Below, piece by piece: positions 51,678 to 62,210 of a DNA stretch of 64,000 bases. A program made the translations under genes and the position numbers. This stretch comes from an uncultured Eubacteriales bacterium (GTDB taxonomy: Bacteria > Bacillota > Clostridia > Christensenellales > Aristaeellaceae): positions 1-64,000 of the forward strand of contig URJB01000003.1 of the NCBI GenBank assembly GCA_900548145.1, read 5' to 3'. The notes under the pieces are model-generated. The model was not told the origin of the DNA. It made no database searches and saw only the letters and a program-made list of their open reading frames with translations. Positions within the stretch are counted from its first letter, which is position 1, and each line of letters starts with the position of its first letter.

Positions 51678-51968
51678 ATGCTGGTGCTCATTACCTACGA
51701 TGTATCCACGACCGATTCGGCAGGCAAGCGCCGTCTGCGGCAGGTGGCGAAAAAGTGCGTCGCCCACGGCCAACGAGTCCAAAATTCCGTCTTCGAGTGC
51801 AATCTGGACGCCGCTCAATACAAGCTGCTTCAGGCTCAGCTCCGCCAGCTGATCGACCCGGCTCAGGACAGCCTTCGCTTCTACAATCTCGGAAATCGTT
51901 ACGAAACGAAGGTAGAGCATGTAGGCGCAAAGGCTTCTTATGACGCCGAAGGGGTTTTGATGATCTAG
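51678..51968 (+). CDS. cas2: Cas2, CRISPR adaptation
   Basis: A 96-aa ferredoxin-fold protein forming the Cas1-Cas2 integrase core. LVLITYDVSTTDSAGKRRLRQVAKKC, with the conserved Asp after the first strand, and QNSVFECNLDAAQYKLLQAQL are the Cas2 signatures. It is the last cas gene; the array leader begins directly after its stop codon. Confidence 0.97.
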   Translation: MLVLITYDVSTTDSAGKRRLRQVAKKCVAHGQRVQNSVFECNLDAAQYKLLQAQLRQLIDPAQDSLRFYNLGNRYETKVEHVGAKASYDAEGVLMI

Positions 51969-52155
51969 TTCTTCAATGGTTGGTGCGATACGGGAGCTCC
52001 CACGGTTTTCCTGTACGGTTCGCACCGAAAAAACGGTTTGTTTCTTTTCTCTAAAAAGTTTTTTTGTCAGCAGGAAGAACCCCTTTGCTGGCGAAAAGAT
52101 ACAATGTTGTGCAGATGCGCCAGTTTTTCTCTTCGAAAAGTTGTGTGCGTTTGCT
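51969..52155 (+). promoter_or_regulatory. CRISPR leader
   Basis: 187 bp between cas2 and the first repeat, AT-richer than the flanking genes, with T runs near 52041-52066. TACAAT (52100-52105) is a candidate -10 with only a poor -35; TTGTCA at 52064 is too distant (30 bases). The leader end GTGCGTTTGCT abuts repeat 1. It should hold the array promoter and integration signals. Confidence 0.75.
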
Positions 52156-55100
52156 GTCTCTCCCCATGCGGGGAGAGTGGATTGAAATAAGCCAAAAAAG
52201 GCGGTCGTTGCGACTTGGGCCGGTCTCTCCCCATGCGGGGAGAGTGGATTGAAATTGTTCCTCCGCCAGTCTTTGGTTGATGGTGACGTCTCTCCCCATG
52301 CGGGGAGAGTGGATTGAAATCTTTCTCAGGGGCGGGATCGCTCCCGCCCCGAATGTCTCTCCCCATGCGGGGAGAGTGGATTGAAATCTCCTCCGCTGTG
52401 GGGGAGTCCATCCAGACCGTGGTCTCTCCCCATGCGGGGAGAGTGGATTGAAATCAGCTCCGCGTTGGCCTTCGGCGCGGTCGGCACAGTCTCTCCCCAT
52501 GCGGGGAGAGTGGATTGAAATCTTGGCGCGGCGGATCGTCCGGCGGCGGCCTCATGTCTCTCCCCATGCGGGGAGAGTGGATTGAAATTGCTGGAGCCGC
52601 TGCGAGACGAGTGCTATGCCATCGTCTCTCCCCATGCGGGGAGAGTGGATTGAAATCTACTATATATAGAGGGTCACGGCTCATACCAGGTCTCTCCCCA
52701 TGCGGGGAGAGTGGATTGAAATCGCTTTGTCACACAACGGAAGGAGAGTTTCCCCCGTCTCTCCCCATGCGGGGAGAGTGGATTGAAATTTTGGCACTTT
52801 GGTATGCCTTGTGCATCCATTTTGTCTCTCCCCATGCGGGGAGAGTGGATTGAAATGTTCTCATCATCCGCTGTAACGACGGGAGCCGGGAGTCTCTCCC
52901 CATGCGGGGAGAGTGGATTGAAATTTCCTCGTCGGTCGCCAGAAAGCGCATCACGAGGTCTCTCCCCATGCGGGGAGAGTGGATTGAAATTGGGGGAAAG
53001 AGGACAGAAACATGGACAAAACCGTCTCTCCCCATGCGGGGAGAGTGGATTGAAATCTCCTCCGCTGTGGGGGAGTCCATCCAGACCGTGCCGGTCTCTC
53101 CCCATGCGGGGAGAGTGGATTGAAATAGCGGCGGAGCCATCACGGCCCGCTGCATTGACGTCTCTCCCCATGCGGGGAGAGTGGATTGAAATTTTCCCGG
53201 GGCACGTCCAGCACCGCCAGCATCGTCTCTCCCCATGCGGGGAGAGTGGATTGAAATTGTTTGTAGCGCCGGAGAGCGTCCTCTTTCCAGGTCTCTCCCC
53301 ATGCGGGGAGAGTGGATTGAAATCGCCGACAACAGGCCCAGCAGTACCCGGCGCAGGGTCTCTCCCCATGCGGGGAGAGTGGATTGAAATTGTAAAGGAG
53401 CAGGATCGCGGTCTTGGGCTTGGGGTCTCTCCCCATGCGGGGAGAGTGGATTGAAATCACTACGCTTCCCGACGGAATGATGGTCATCCAGGTCTCTCCC
53501 CATGCGGGGAGAGTGGATTGAAATTTTCTTCGCCGCATACATTGTATCGGTTGCATAATGTCTCTCCCCATGCGGGGAGAGTGGATTGAAATTTTGCCGT
53601 ATGCGCGTTCAATCTGCGTCGGTTCGTCTCTCCCCATGCGGGGAGAGTGGATTGAAATGTAGGACACGCGAGCGCCGACCACGTCCTTGTCCGTCTCTCC
53701 CCATGCGGGGAGAGTGGATTGAAATTCGACGCGCTGGCAGGGCAGAAGAAGCCGAAAAGTCTCTCCCCATGCGGGGAGAGTGGATTGAAATCTATCATAA
53801 TGAAGGGAAAGAAAAGCTTCCTATTGTCTCTCCCCATGCGGGGAGAGTGGATTGAAATGCGAATACTTTCAGGCCAGCAAACCGTTGATACAGTCTCTCC
53901 CCATGCGGGGAGAGTGGATTGAAATCATCTGGCGCTTTTAATGCCGCCGATCAAATCAGTCTCTCCCCATGCGGGGAGAGTGGATTGAAATGCCGCAGGG
54001 AAAGCGGATAAAAGCCGGGAGCGGGTCTCTCCCCATGCGGGGAGAGTGGATTGAAATATCGTATATTATACGGTCAATATTCGCGCCACCGAGTCTCTCC
54101 CCATGCGGGGAGAGTGGATTGAAATTAAGGCAGGTTTTATTTTTGTCGTGGCTGGCGGGTCTCTCCCCATGCGGGGAGAGTGGATTGAAATGTGGTCGGC
54201 GGGATCGTCGGCTTTGCGGTGGCCGGTCTCTCCCCATGCGGGGAGAGTGGATTGAAATCCATCTCGTCGATGACCTGTTGTTTCTGCTCGTGTCTCTCCC
54301 CATGCGGGGAGAGTGGATTGAAATAAAATTAAATAGCCAACATTGCTATATATTGTAGGTCTCTCCCCATGCGGGGAGAGTGGATTGAAATAATTTTAAC
54401 CCGCCGGTTATTGATAAACATAATGTCTCTCCCCATGCGGGGAGAGTGGATTGAAATATCGGGGCTTCCTGTTGATACCCGTTCTACCCCTGGTCTCTCC
54501 CCATGCGGGGAGAGTGGATTGAAATCGCTTCCAGCTCCGCATTGGTTTTCGCTGTGGCGGGTCTCTCCCCATGCGGGGAGAGTGGATTGAAATCATGGCC
54601 AACGAGACGGCCAACACCAAGGCGGGGAGTCTCTCCCCATGCGGGGAGAGTGGATTGAAATTCGCTGGCGTAGATCAGCTCGCCCGCGCAGTACTGTCTC
54701 TCCCCATGCGGGGAGAGTGGATTGAAATCGCAGCATGTGCGAGTGGAGCAGGGCACAAGCCGTCTCTCCCCATGCGGGGAGAGTGGATTGAAATTTCATC
54801 ATAATGCCAGTCGCCATCAAACACTATGTCTCTCCCCATGCGGGGAGAGTGGATTGAAATCGATGACCCCATTTATAAAAATTGAACAACCTACGTCTCT
54901 CCCCATGCGGGGAGAGTGGATTGAAATGATCAGCCGAACCTGCTGAACCAGGCGAAGCTGGAGTCTCTCCCCATGCGGGGAGAGTGGATTGAAATTTTTG
55001 TTCAAAGCGTTTCTCCACATATCGTTAGTCTCTCCCCATGCGGGGAGAGTGGATTGAAATAGCTGCGGCTGGTGGGCGGTGGATCACGACGGGTGTCTCT

Positions 55101-58100
55101 CCCCATGCGGGGAGAGTGGATTGAAATTATTTGTAATTATGTAATGTACAGAAATACATTGTCTCTCCCCATGCGGGGAGAGTGGATTGAAATAGCTTGT
55201 CCCACCATGCATCCGAGTACAGCTCCGTCTCTCCCCATGCGGGGAGAGTGGATTGAAATCCTCCGCCGCGCGCCCCGCCGAAGGCGATATACTGTCTCTC
55301 CCCATGCGGGGAGAGTGGATTGAAATGTACTCGGCAATGTGGCGCTGCATCAGCATTTCCGTCTCTCCCCATGCGGGGAGAGTGGATTGAAATCGGAATG
55401 CCGTTATAATATAATGGATATACACTAAGTCTCTCCCCATGCGGGGAGAGTGGATTGAAATAAAAGCATTATTTTGTGCGACACCACCGGCACCAAGTCT
55501 CTCCCCATGCGGGGAGAGTGGATTGAAATACTTTGCCAGTTGCCAAAAGCGGCAGCGATAGCGTGTCTCTCCCCATGCGGGGAGAGTGGATTGAAATGCC
55601 AAACAAATTAATTGCAAAGGCTTTTTACCTTTGTCTCTCCCCATGCGGGGAGAGTGGATTGAAATTGGAAGGCGAACAATTTGATGTAGATGAAATTAGT
55701 CTCTCCCCATGCGGGGAGAGTGGATTGAAATGGAAGGAAATGCGACCGATTTAGATAAAATCCGGTCTCTCCCCATGCGGGGAGAGTGGATTGAAATCTC
55801 GTCATAATACCATTCTCCATCAAATACTATTGTCTCTCCCCATGCGGGGAGAGTGGATTGAAATATATACTATACCATTAACAAGTACTGGATATGTTCG
55901 TCTCTCCCCATGCGGGGAGAGTGGATTGAAATGCTCCACCGAACCCGCGCACACTTGCAAAAGTTGTCTCTCCCCATGCGGGGAGAGTGGATTGAAATAG
56001 CCCATAAAATAGGCCCTCTTAAAGCGCCGGTGACGTCTCTCCCCATGCGGGGAGAGTGGATTGAAATATGGTTGGTGGTGGTTCTGCAAGCGGTAAATTT
56101 TGGTCTCTCCCCATGCGGGGAGAGTGGATTGAAATACCGGGCGGGTGTGGGTCTTATCCCCGCCCGCCGTCTCTCCCCATGCGGGGAGAGTGGATTGAAA
56201 TTAGTGATCTGTTTATGCGCTTCCGCAGCAAGTGGTCTCTCCCCATGCGGGGAGAGTGGATTGAAATAGGCCGAGCAGAAGATCAAGGCCACCAGCAACT
56301 AGTCTCTCCCCATGCGGGGAGAGTGGATTGAAATTTTTTGCCCTTGTTGCCCATCGGCATCACCTCCTGTCTCTCCCCATGCGGGGAGAGTGGATTGAAA
56401 TGGATGCGGTGGTTCCCAATCCCGTAACCCTAAGCGGTCTCTCCCCATGCGGGGAGAGTGGATTGAAATAATCCGAGAGGCCGCATCCCCGAAGGTCACG
56501 TCGTCTCTCCCCATGCGGGGAGAGTGGATTGAAATAGCTTTGCCGTGCAGGATGTAGCGGACGCGTAATGTCTCTCCCCATGCGGGGAGAGTGGATTGAA
56601 ATTACCATTGTGCCGCCAGCAACCGTTTCTCCAAAGTCTCTCCCCATGCGGGGAGAGGGGATTGAAATGTCTAAAATTTGATGTGCGATTGTTGACACGG
56701 CACGTCTCTCCCCATGCGGGGAGAGTGGATTGAAATTAATTCTAGTTTAGTTGTATTATCGCTAATATAGTCTCTCCCCATGCGGGGAGAGTGGATTGAA
56801 ATTGTAAAAGCAGGTGGAGCAGTTGTCTATGACGAAAATGTCTCTCCCCATGCGGGGAGAGTGGATTGAAATTTCGTGGCTGGCGGTACTGAATCGGTAT
56901 ACAACGGTGTCTCTCCCCATGCGGGGAGAGTGGATTGAAATCTACAGATTTTTACTATATTTATTGGGAATATAGTCTCTCCCCATGCGGGGAGAGTGGA
57001 TTGAAATAGCTTTATCGAGATTAAACGCGCTTGCCATCACTGTCTCTCCCCATGCGGGGAGAGTGGATTGAAATCTAAATCTGAAAAGATTAAGTCACCA
57101 CTTGTTAAGTCTCTCCCCATGCGGGGAGAGTGGATTGAAATCACCCCGTAACGACTTTGATGCTGTTACCGTTGGCGTCTCTCCCCATGCGGGGAGAGTG
57201 GATTGAAATTGTCAATATGCAAATAGCTGTTATTTTTGTCAAGTCTCTCCCCATGCGGGGAGAGTGGATTGAAATAAACGAAAAATTATGCAACATATAA
57301 TAGTATGGTGTCTCTCCCCATGCGGGGAGAGTGGATTGAAATCTTGTGGACGAGCTCGCTCACGCCGCCGGGCAGGTCTCTCCCCATGCGGGGAGAGTGG
57401 ATTGAAATTGTAGGCTCTCGTCGTCCAGCAGCGCACTCGAGGGTCTCTCCCCATGCGGGGAGAGTGGATTGAAATCACCTCCGCCGCGAGGGTCTGGCGG
57501 ATGGTGGGGTCTCTCCCCATGCGGGGAGAGTGGATTGAAATTATGGCCTGAAAAAAGGCCCCGGCGAAAACGCCGAGTCTCTCCCCATGCGGGGAGAGTG
57601 GATTGAAATTCAGTGCCTCGCATCGTCCTATCTCCCATGCCCGTCTCTCCCCATGCGGGGAGAGTGGATTGAAATCCGCATCTCCCATTACTTTTTCGAG
57701 CTCTTCGACGTCTCTCCCCATGCGGGGAGAGTGGATTGAAATATTTTTACGGCGGCAGGAGGAACTGAATCAGTATAGTCTCTCCCCATGCGGGGAGAGT
57801 GGATTGAAATCCGCAGAGCACCGGCTCCGGGCGGCGCAGGGTGTGTCTCTCCCCATGCGGGGAGAGTGGATTGAAATTTTGCTATCAATGGGGCGTTTGG
57901 GTGACAGCGTGGGCGTCTCTCCCCATGCGGGGAGAGTGGATTGAAATAGATTAGTTATATTTGTGGTTGTGTTAGTTGTATACGTCTCTCCCCATGCGGG
58001 GAGAGTGGATTGAAATGCTGTGGAAATCAAATACTGGTCGCTTTTGTCCGGTCTCTCCCCATGCGGGGAGAGTGGATTGAAATACAAAAAAGGAGGGTTA

Positions 58101-61100
58101 AACATGGCAAAAATTCCGTCTCTCCCCATGCGGGGAGAGTGGATTGAAATTTGCCCTTCGCCATTTGAAATTGTAAAGAAATTGTCTCTCCCCATGCGGG
58201 GAGAGTGGATTGAAATTGTCCGTATAATTATGCACTTTTGCACGGTTGTATTGTCTCTCCCCATGCGGGGAGAGTGGATTGAAATATCCCCATCAAGGCA
58301 CCGCGATCTGATGCGGCAATGTCTCTCCCCATGCGGGGAGAGTGGATTGAAATATTTTTCAGCGCAGGTACACCGCTGATCTGCGCGCGTCTCTCCCCAT
58401 GCGGGGAGAGTGGATTGAAATAGGGCAGTTATATTGCGCCCAATCACCAACAGCAAGTCTCTCCCCATGCGGGGAGAGTGGATTGAAATCGCTTCCCGGC
58501 AGCGGTGGCCCGTATCTCCCACGTCTCTCCCCATGCGGGGAGAGTGGATTGAAATCTCCAGCTTGTAACGGTACACGCCCCGGTCGTCGTCTCTCCCCAT
58601 GCGGGGAGAGTGGATTGAAATCGTCAGGCTTTGGGCCTCGCTGTAGCGCACCGCCGTCTCTCCCCATGCGGGGAGAGTGGATTGAAATCTGCTCTATGCT
58701 TTTCGCCACTGCCATGACCCGGTCTCTCCCCATGCGGGGAGAGTGGATTGAAATTCCTTGCCTATGCTTGAACGTCGCCTCGATGATCCCGTCTCTCCCC
58801 ATGCGGGGAGAGTGGATTGAAATAATTTGCGCATTTGATATTGAAACAACGCGCATTGTCTCTCCCCATGCGGGGAGAGTGGATTGAAATAGAATCGCTG
58901 TTGACCATGGCGGGGAACGTGCGCTGTCTCTCCCCATGCGGGGAGAGTGGATTGAAATGGAGAACGAGAAAACATTGAAGAACTTGACGAAGTTGTCTCT
59001 CCCCATGCGGGGAGAGTGGATTGAAATAACCTTGACAAGGCGGAATTTATGGGACACCGTTTGTGTCTCTCCCCATGCGGGGAGAGTGGATTGAAATTGG
59101 TAATCCTGCCACAAAAAAGCGTACAGCAAATGGTCTCTCCCCATGCGGGGAGAGTGGATTGAAATGTTTTATGCGGACACATGAAGGTGTTTTTGGAAAA
59201 TGTCTCTCCCCATGCGGGGAGAGTGGATTGAAATTTTACGGTTAATTGCCATTATTGTAAATTTAGCAGGTCTCTCCCCATGCGGGGAGAGTGGATTGAA
59301 ATTGGAAACTGGCAGAGTGAGTGCCGGCTGAATACGTCTCTCCCCATGCGGGGAGAGTGGATTGAAATTTGACCATCGCCGTTTGAAATTGTAAAGAAAT
59401 TGTCTCTCCCCATGCGGGGAGAGTGGATTGAAATACCTGCAGGTGGTGGAATCCGTCAAGAAGCATTTCCTGTCTCTCCCCATGCGGGGAGAGTGGATTG
59501 AAATTACAAAATCACAAACGTATAAACAGTTGGAAAGATTTGTCTCTCCCCATGCGGGGAGAGTGGATTGAAATAAGGCTTCCTGTTGATACTCATTTCA
59601 CCTCTGCCGGTGTCTCTCCCCATGCGGGGAGAGTGGATTGAAATGCTCTCTCCCCATCTGTGGGAAGATATCCCCTGTCTCTCCCCATGCGGGGAGAGTG
59701 GATTGAAATTCTGTGTAGTATTGCTGTGCGTCGCCCGTTACCGGTTGTCTCTCCCCATGCGGGGAGAGTGGATTGAAATACCCAGATACCGGCCCAGCAT
59801 GGCTTCCGCGGCTTGTCTCTCCCCATGCGGGGAGAGTGGATTGAAATGCATTTAGGGTTGACTTTTTCATTTAAAAAGTTGTCTCTCCCCATGCGGGGAG
59901 AGTGGATTGAAATCCCTACATCACCTTTGAGGTGGTGGAAGGGGATTTGTCTCTCCCCATGCGGGGAGAGTGGATTGAAATATTCCCCTTCCTGCCGCCC
60001 GCATGGGGCGGCGATACAGTCTCTCCCCATGCGGGGAGAGTGGATTGAAATAGTTGGGGCGGCTGCTCCCTGATCTATAATGGCGAGTCTCTCCCCATGC
60101 GGGGAGAGTGGATTGAAATCGTCTGATCTGCCGGGCGGCGGAAGGGTGCAAGCGTCTCTCCCCATGCGGGGAGAGTGGATTGAAATTCAATGGCGATCCT
60201 GTCAATGTCCGCCGTCCAGAGTCTCTCCCCATGCAGGGAGAGTGGATTGAAATTGGTCTTCCAGCGTGGAGACCGCCACCCGGCCCCGGGTCTCTCCCCA
60301 TGCAGGGAGAGTGGATTGAAATCTATTTCACGCCCATATGGCGGGTTCATCCAACATGTCTCTCCCCATGCAGGGAGAGTGGATTGAAATTAATATTGAC
60401 ATATTATTGGACGAATATAACAAGTCTCTCCCCATGCAGGGAGAGTGGATTGAAATTCCGAAATAGTCATTGATTCTACCAATCAACGCGTCTCTCCCCA
60501 TGCAGGGAGAGTGGATTGAAATATAATACCAGCGCTTAAATCATTAATATCAAACGGTCTCTCCCCATGCAGGGAGAGTGGATTGAAATGCCCCGGCAGC
60601 ACCCATCCCGTCGGTCAGCGACGTCTCTCCCCATGCAGGGAGAGTGGATTGAAATCGCGAGGGAAAACGCGAAGAAAGCATCCGCTGAGCGTCTCTCCCC
60701 ATGCAGGGAGAGTGGATTGAAATGTGGACATGCAGTTTGATGGCGTGTATGTCGGGACGTCTCTCCCCATGCAGGGAGAGTGGATTGAAATTGCGATGCT
60801 TTGTATCGCCCCGCGCCCGCCCATGGTCTCTCCCCATGCAGGGAGAGTGGATTGAAATTTGATGAGCGCCTTCTTGCCCGCGTTGGCCTTGGTCTCTCCC
60901 CATGCAGGGAGAGTGGATTGAAATGATGGGGAACCGGCAAAGAGCGTGGTAGCGGTAAGCAGTCTCTCCCCATGCAGGGAGAGTGGATTGAAATGTCATC
61001 AATGACGATGTAATAACGCCCTGTGTAGGTCTCTCCCCATGCAGGGAGAGTGGATTGAAATGATTATACGAAAATCGCGGAATTTTATGCCGCTGCTGTC

Positions 61101-61794
61101 TCTCCCCATGCAGGGAGAGTGGATTGAAATAGGGTGTCCGCCGCCATCTTGCCTGCAGAAGCAGTCTCTCCCCATGCAGGGAGAGTGGATTGAAATTCGG
61201 ACGCATCGATCTCCTTGCCGTTTAGCTCGAGTCTCTCCCCATGCAGGGAGAGTGGATTGAAATTGATACTCGGCATAGATGCGGGCCTCTTGTCCCCGTC
61301 TCTCCCCATGCAGGGAGAGTGGATTGAAATTCAGCCGCAGCTCGTTCCGCCGCAGCCCTCTCCGGTCTCTCCCCATGCAGGGAGAGTGGATTGAAATATT
61401 CCTCCCACTTCTCCGCCGCCATTTGCTCCGGGTCTCTCCCCATGCAGGGAGAGTGGATTGAAATATTTTACCTCCTACTCGTCCTTTTCGTCTTTGGCTC
61501 GTCTCTCCCCATGCAGGGAGAGTGGATTGAAATGATGACGGTCATGATGGCATAATTGGCGAGGTCGAGTCTCTCCCCATGCAGGGAGAGTGGATTGAAA
61601 TGTCGATGGCGGCGGCGCGGGCCTCGTCCGGCTCCGTCTCTCCCCATGCGGGGAGAGTGGATTGAAATACTTCACCCCGCCGAGCGGGCGAAAAAGGAAG
61701 TAACGTCTCTCCCCGCTCGGGGAGAGTGGATTGAAATCTTGCTATGGCTGTGACCGGTGCCCGCGATCTGGGGTCTGGGAGAGTAGATTGAAAT
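52156..61794 (+). CRISPR. Type I-C CRISPR array, 143 full repeats plus one truncated
   Basis: I located 143 full 33-bp repeats from 52156 to 61737 and a truncated 22-bp repeat at 61773-61794, giving 143 spacers of 32-37 bp (mostly 33-35). The repeat starts GTCTCTCCCC, forms an 8-bp stem CTCTCCCC/GGGGAGAG around ATGC, and ends TGGATTGAAAT. That matches I-C repeats except for a final T instead of C. Orientation follows the cas genes, with the leader at the left. Variants: repeat 68 (56636) has GAGGGG for GAGTGG; repeats 121-141 have ATGCAGGG; repeat 143 (61705) has loop GCTC. The count was made by hand. Confidence 0.97.
60221..61601 (+). repeat. Block of 21 variant repeats inside the array
   Basis: Repeats 121 to 141 (60221 to the one starting 61569) all read ATGCAGGGAGAG instead of ATGCGGGGAGAG, replacing the G that closes the stem on the loop side. 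Repeats on both sides have the common form. Confidence 0.95.
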
Positions 61795-61913
61795 ATCAAC
61801 AAGTGTTCTTTCTGCAATAGACGCATAAGGTCTCTGGTGATACGGAATGTTTTTTGCTTTTTCCATACTCCCATTTTGACAGGAAGGGTCGATTTTCTCG
61901 AAAACAGAAAAGC
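61795..61913. other. Decayed trailer of the CRISPR array
   Basis: After the truncated repeat, 35 bases of spacer length are followed at 61830 by GTCTCTGG, possibly the first bases of a further eroded repeat. Nothing else is evident before the small HTH gene. Confidence 0.45.
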
Positions 61914-62132
61914 TCATTTCCATGACAATTTTGCTGATTGCAAATGGTGCTCCACTACGCCCCGCCAGTGCCGCACCGTTCTTCCCACCGTGTCACGACT
62001 GATCCCCAGATCGGCGGCGATCCCCTCATAGGGTTGTCGGTCGTACATCGACCGCCTCATGATCTCCCGCGCCTGCGAGCCAAAAACGTATTCGTCTATG
62101 GCATTGGTCAGGTCTGTTTTGGAATGGCTCAT
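61914..62132 (-). CDS. Small helix-turn-helix protein
   Basis: A 72-aa protein. ReIMRRSMYDRQPYEGIAADLG followed by ISRDTVGRTVRHWRGVVEHHLQ gives a clear helix-turn-helix resembling sigma region 4 or small phage regulators. The ribosome site (GAAGAG) is weak. It points toward the end of the array and may derive from a phage or mobile element; it could also be a remnant. Function unknown. Confidence 0.55.
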   Translation of the reverse strand: MSHSKTDLTNAIDEYVFGSQAREIMRRSMYDRQPYEGIAADLGISRDTVGRTVRHWRGVVEHHLQSAKLSWK

Positions 62133-62157
62133 GCTTTCACTCTTCTTTCAAAAAAAC

Positions 62158-62186
62158 TTGCAAATGATGCCTGTTTGTGGGATAAT
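62158..62186 (+). promoter_or_regulatory. Promoter of the AT-rich membrane protein gene
   Basis: TTGCAA (62158-62163) and GATAAT (62181-62186), spacer 17 bases, 24 bases before the ATG. Confidence 0.65.
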
Positions 62187-62210
62187 GCAGTCACTAAAGG
62201 GGGAAAGAAA

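Noticed and set aside
44190..51968. Missing cas6 as a sign of a broken system
   Set aside because: Type I-C normally lacks cas6; Cas5c processes the crRNA.
52156..61794. Self-targeting spacers against genes in this window
   Set aside because: None recognised by eye; a computed search of every spacer against the genome would be needed to exclude it.
52051..61874. Dozens of open frames with the peptides SIHSPRMGRD, SLPMRGEWIE or NPLSPHGER
   Set aside because: Translations of the 33-bp CRISPR repeats; since 33 is divisible by three the frames stay open.
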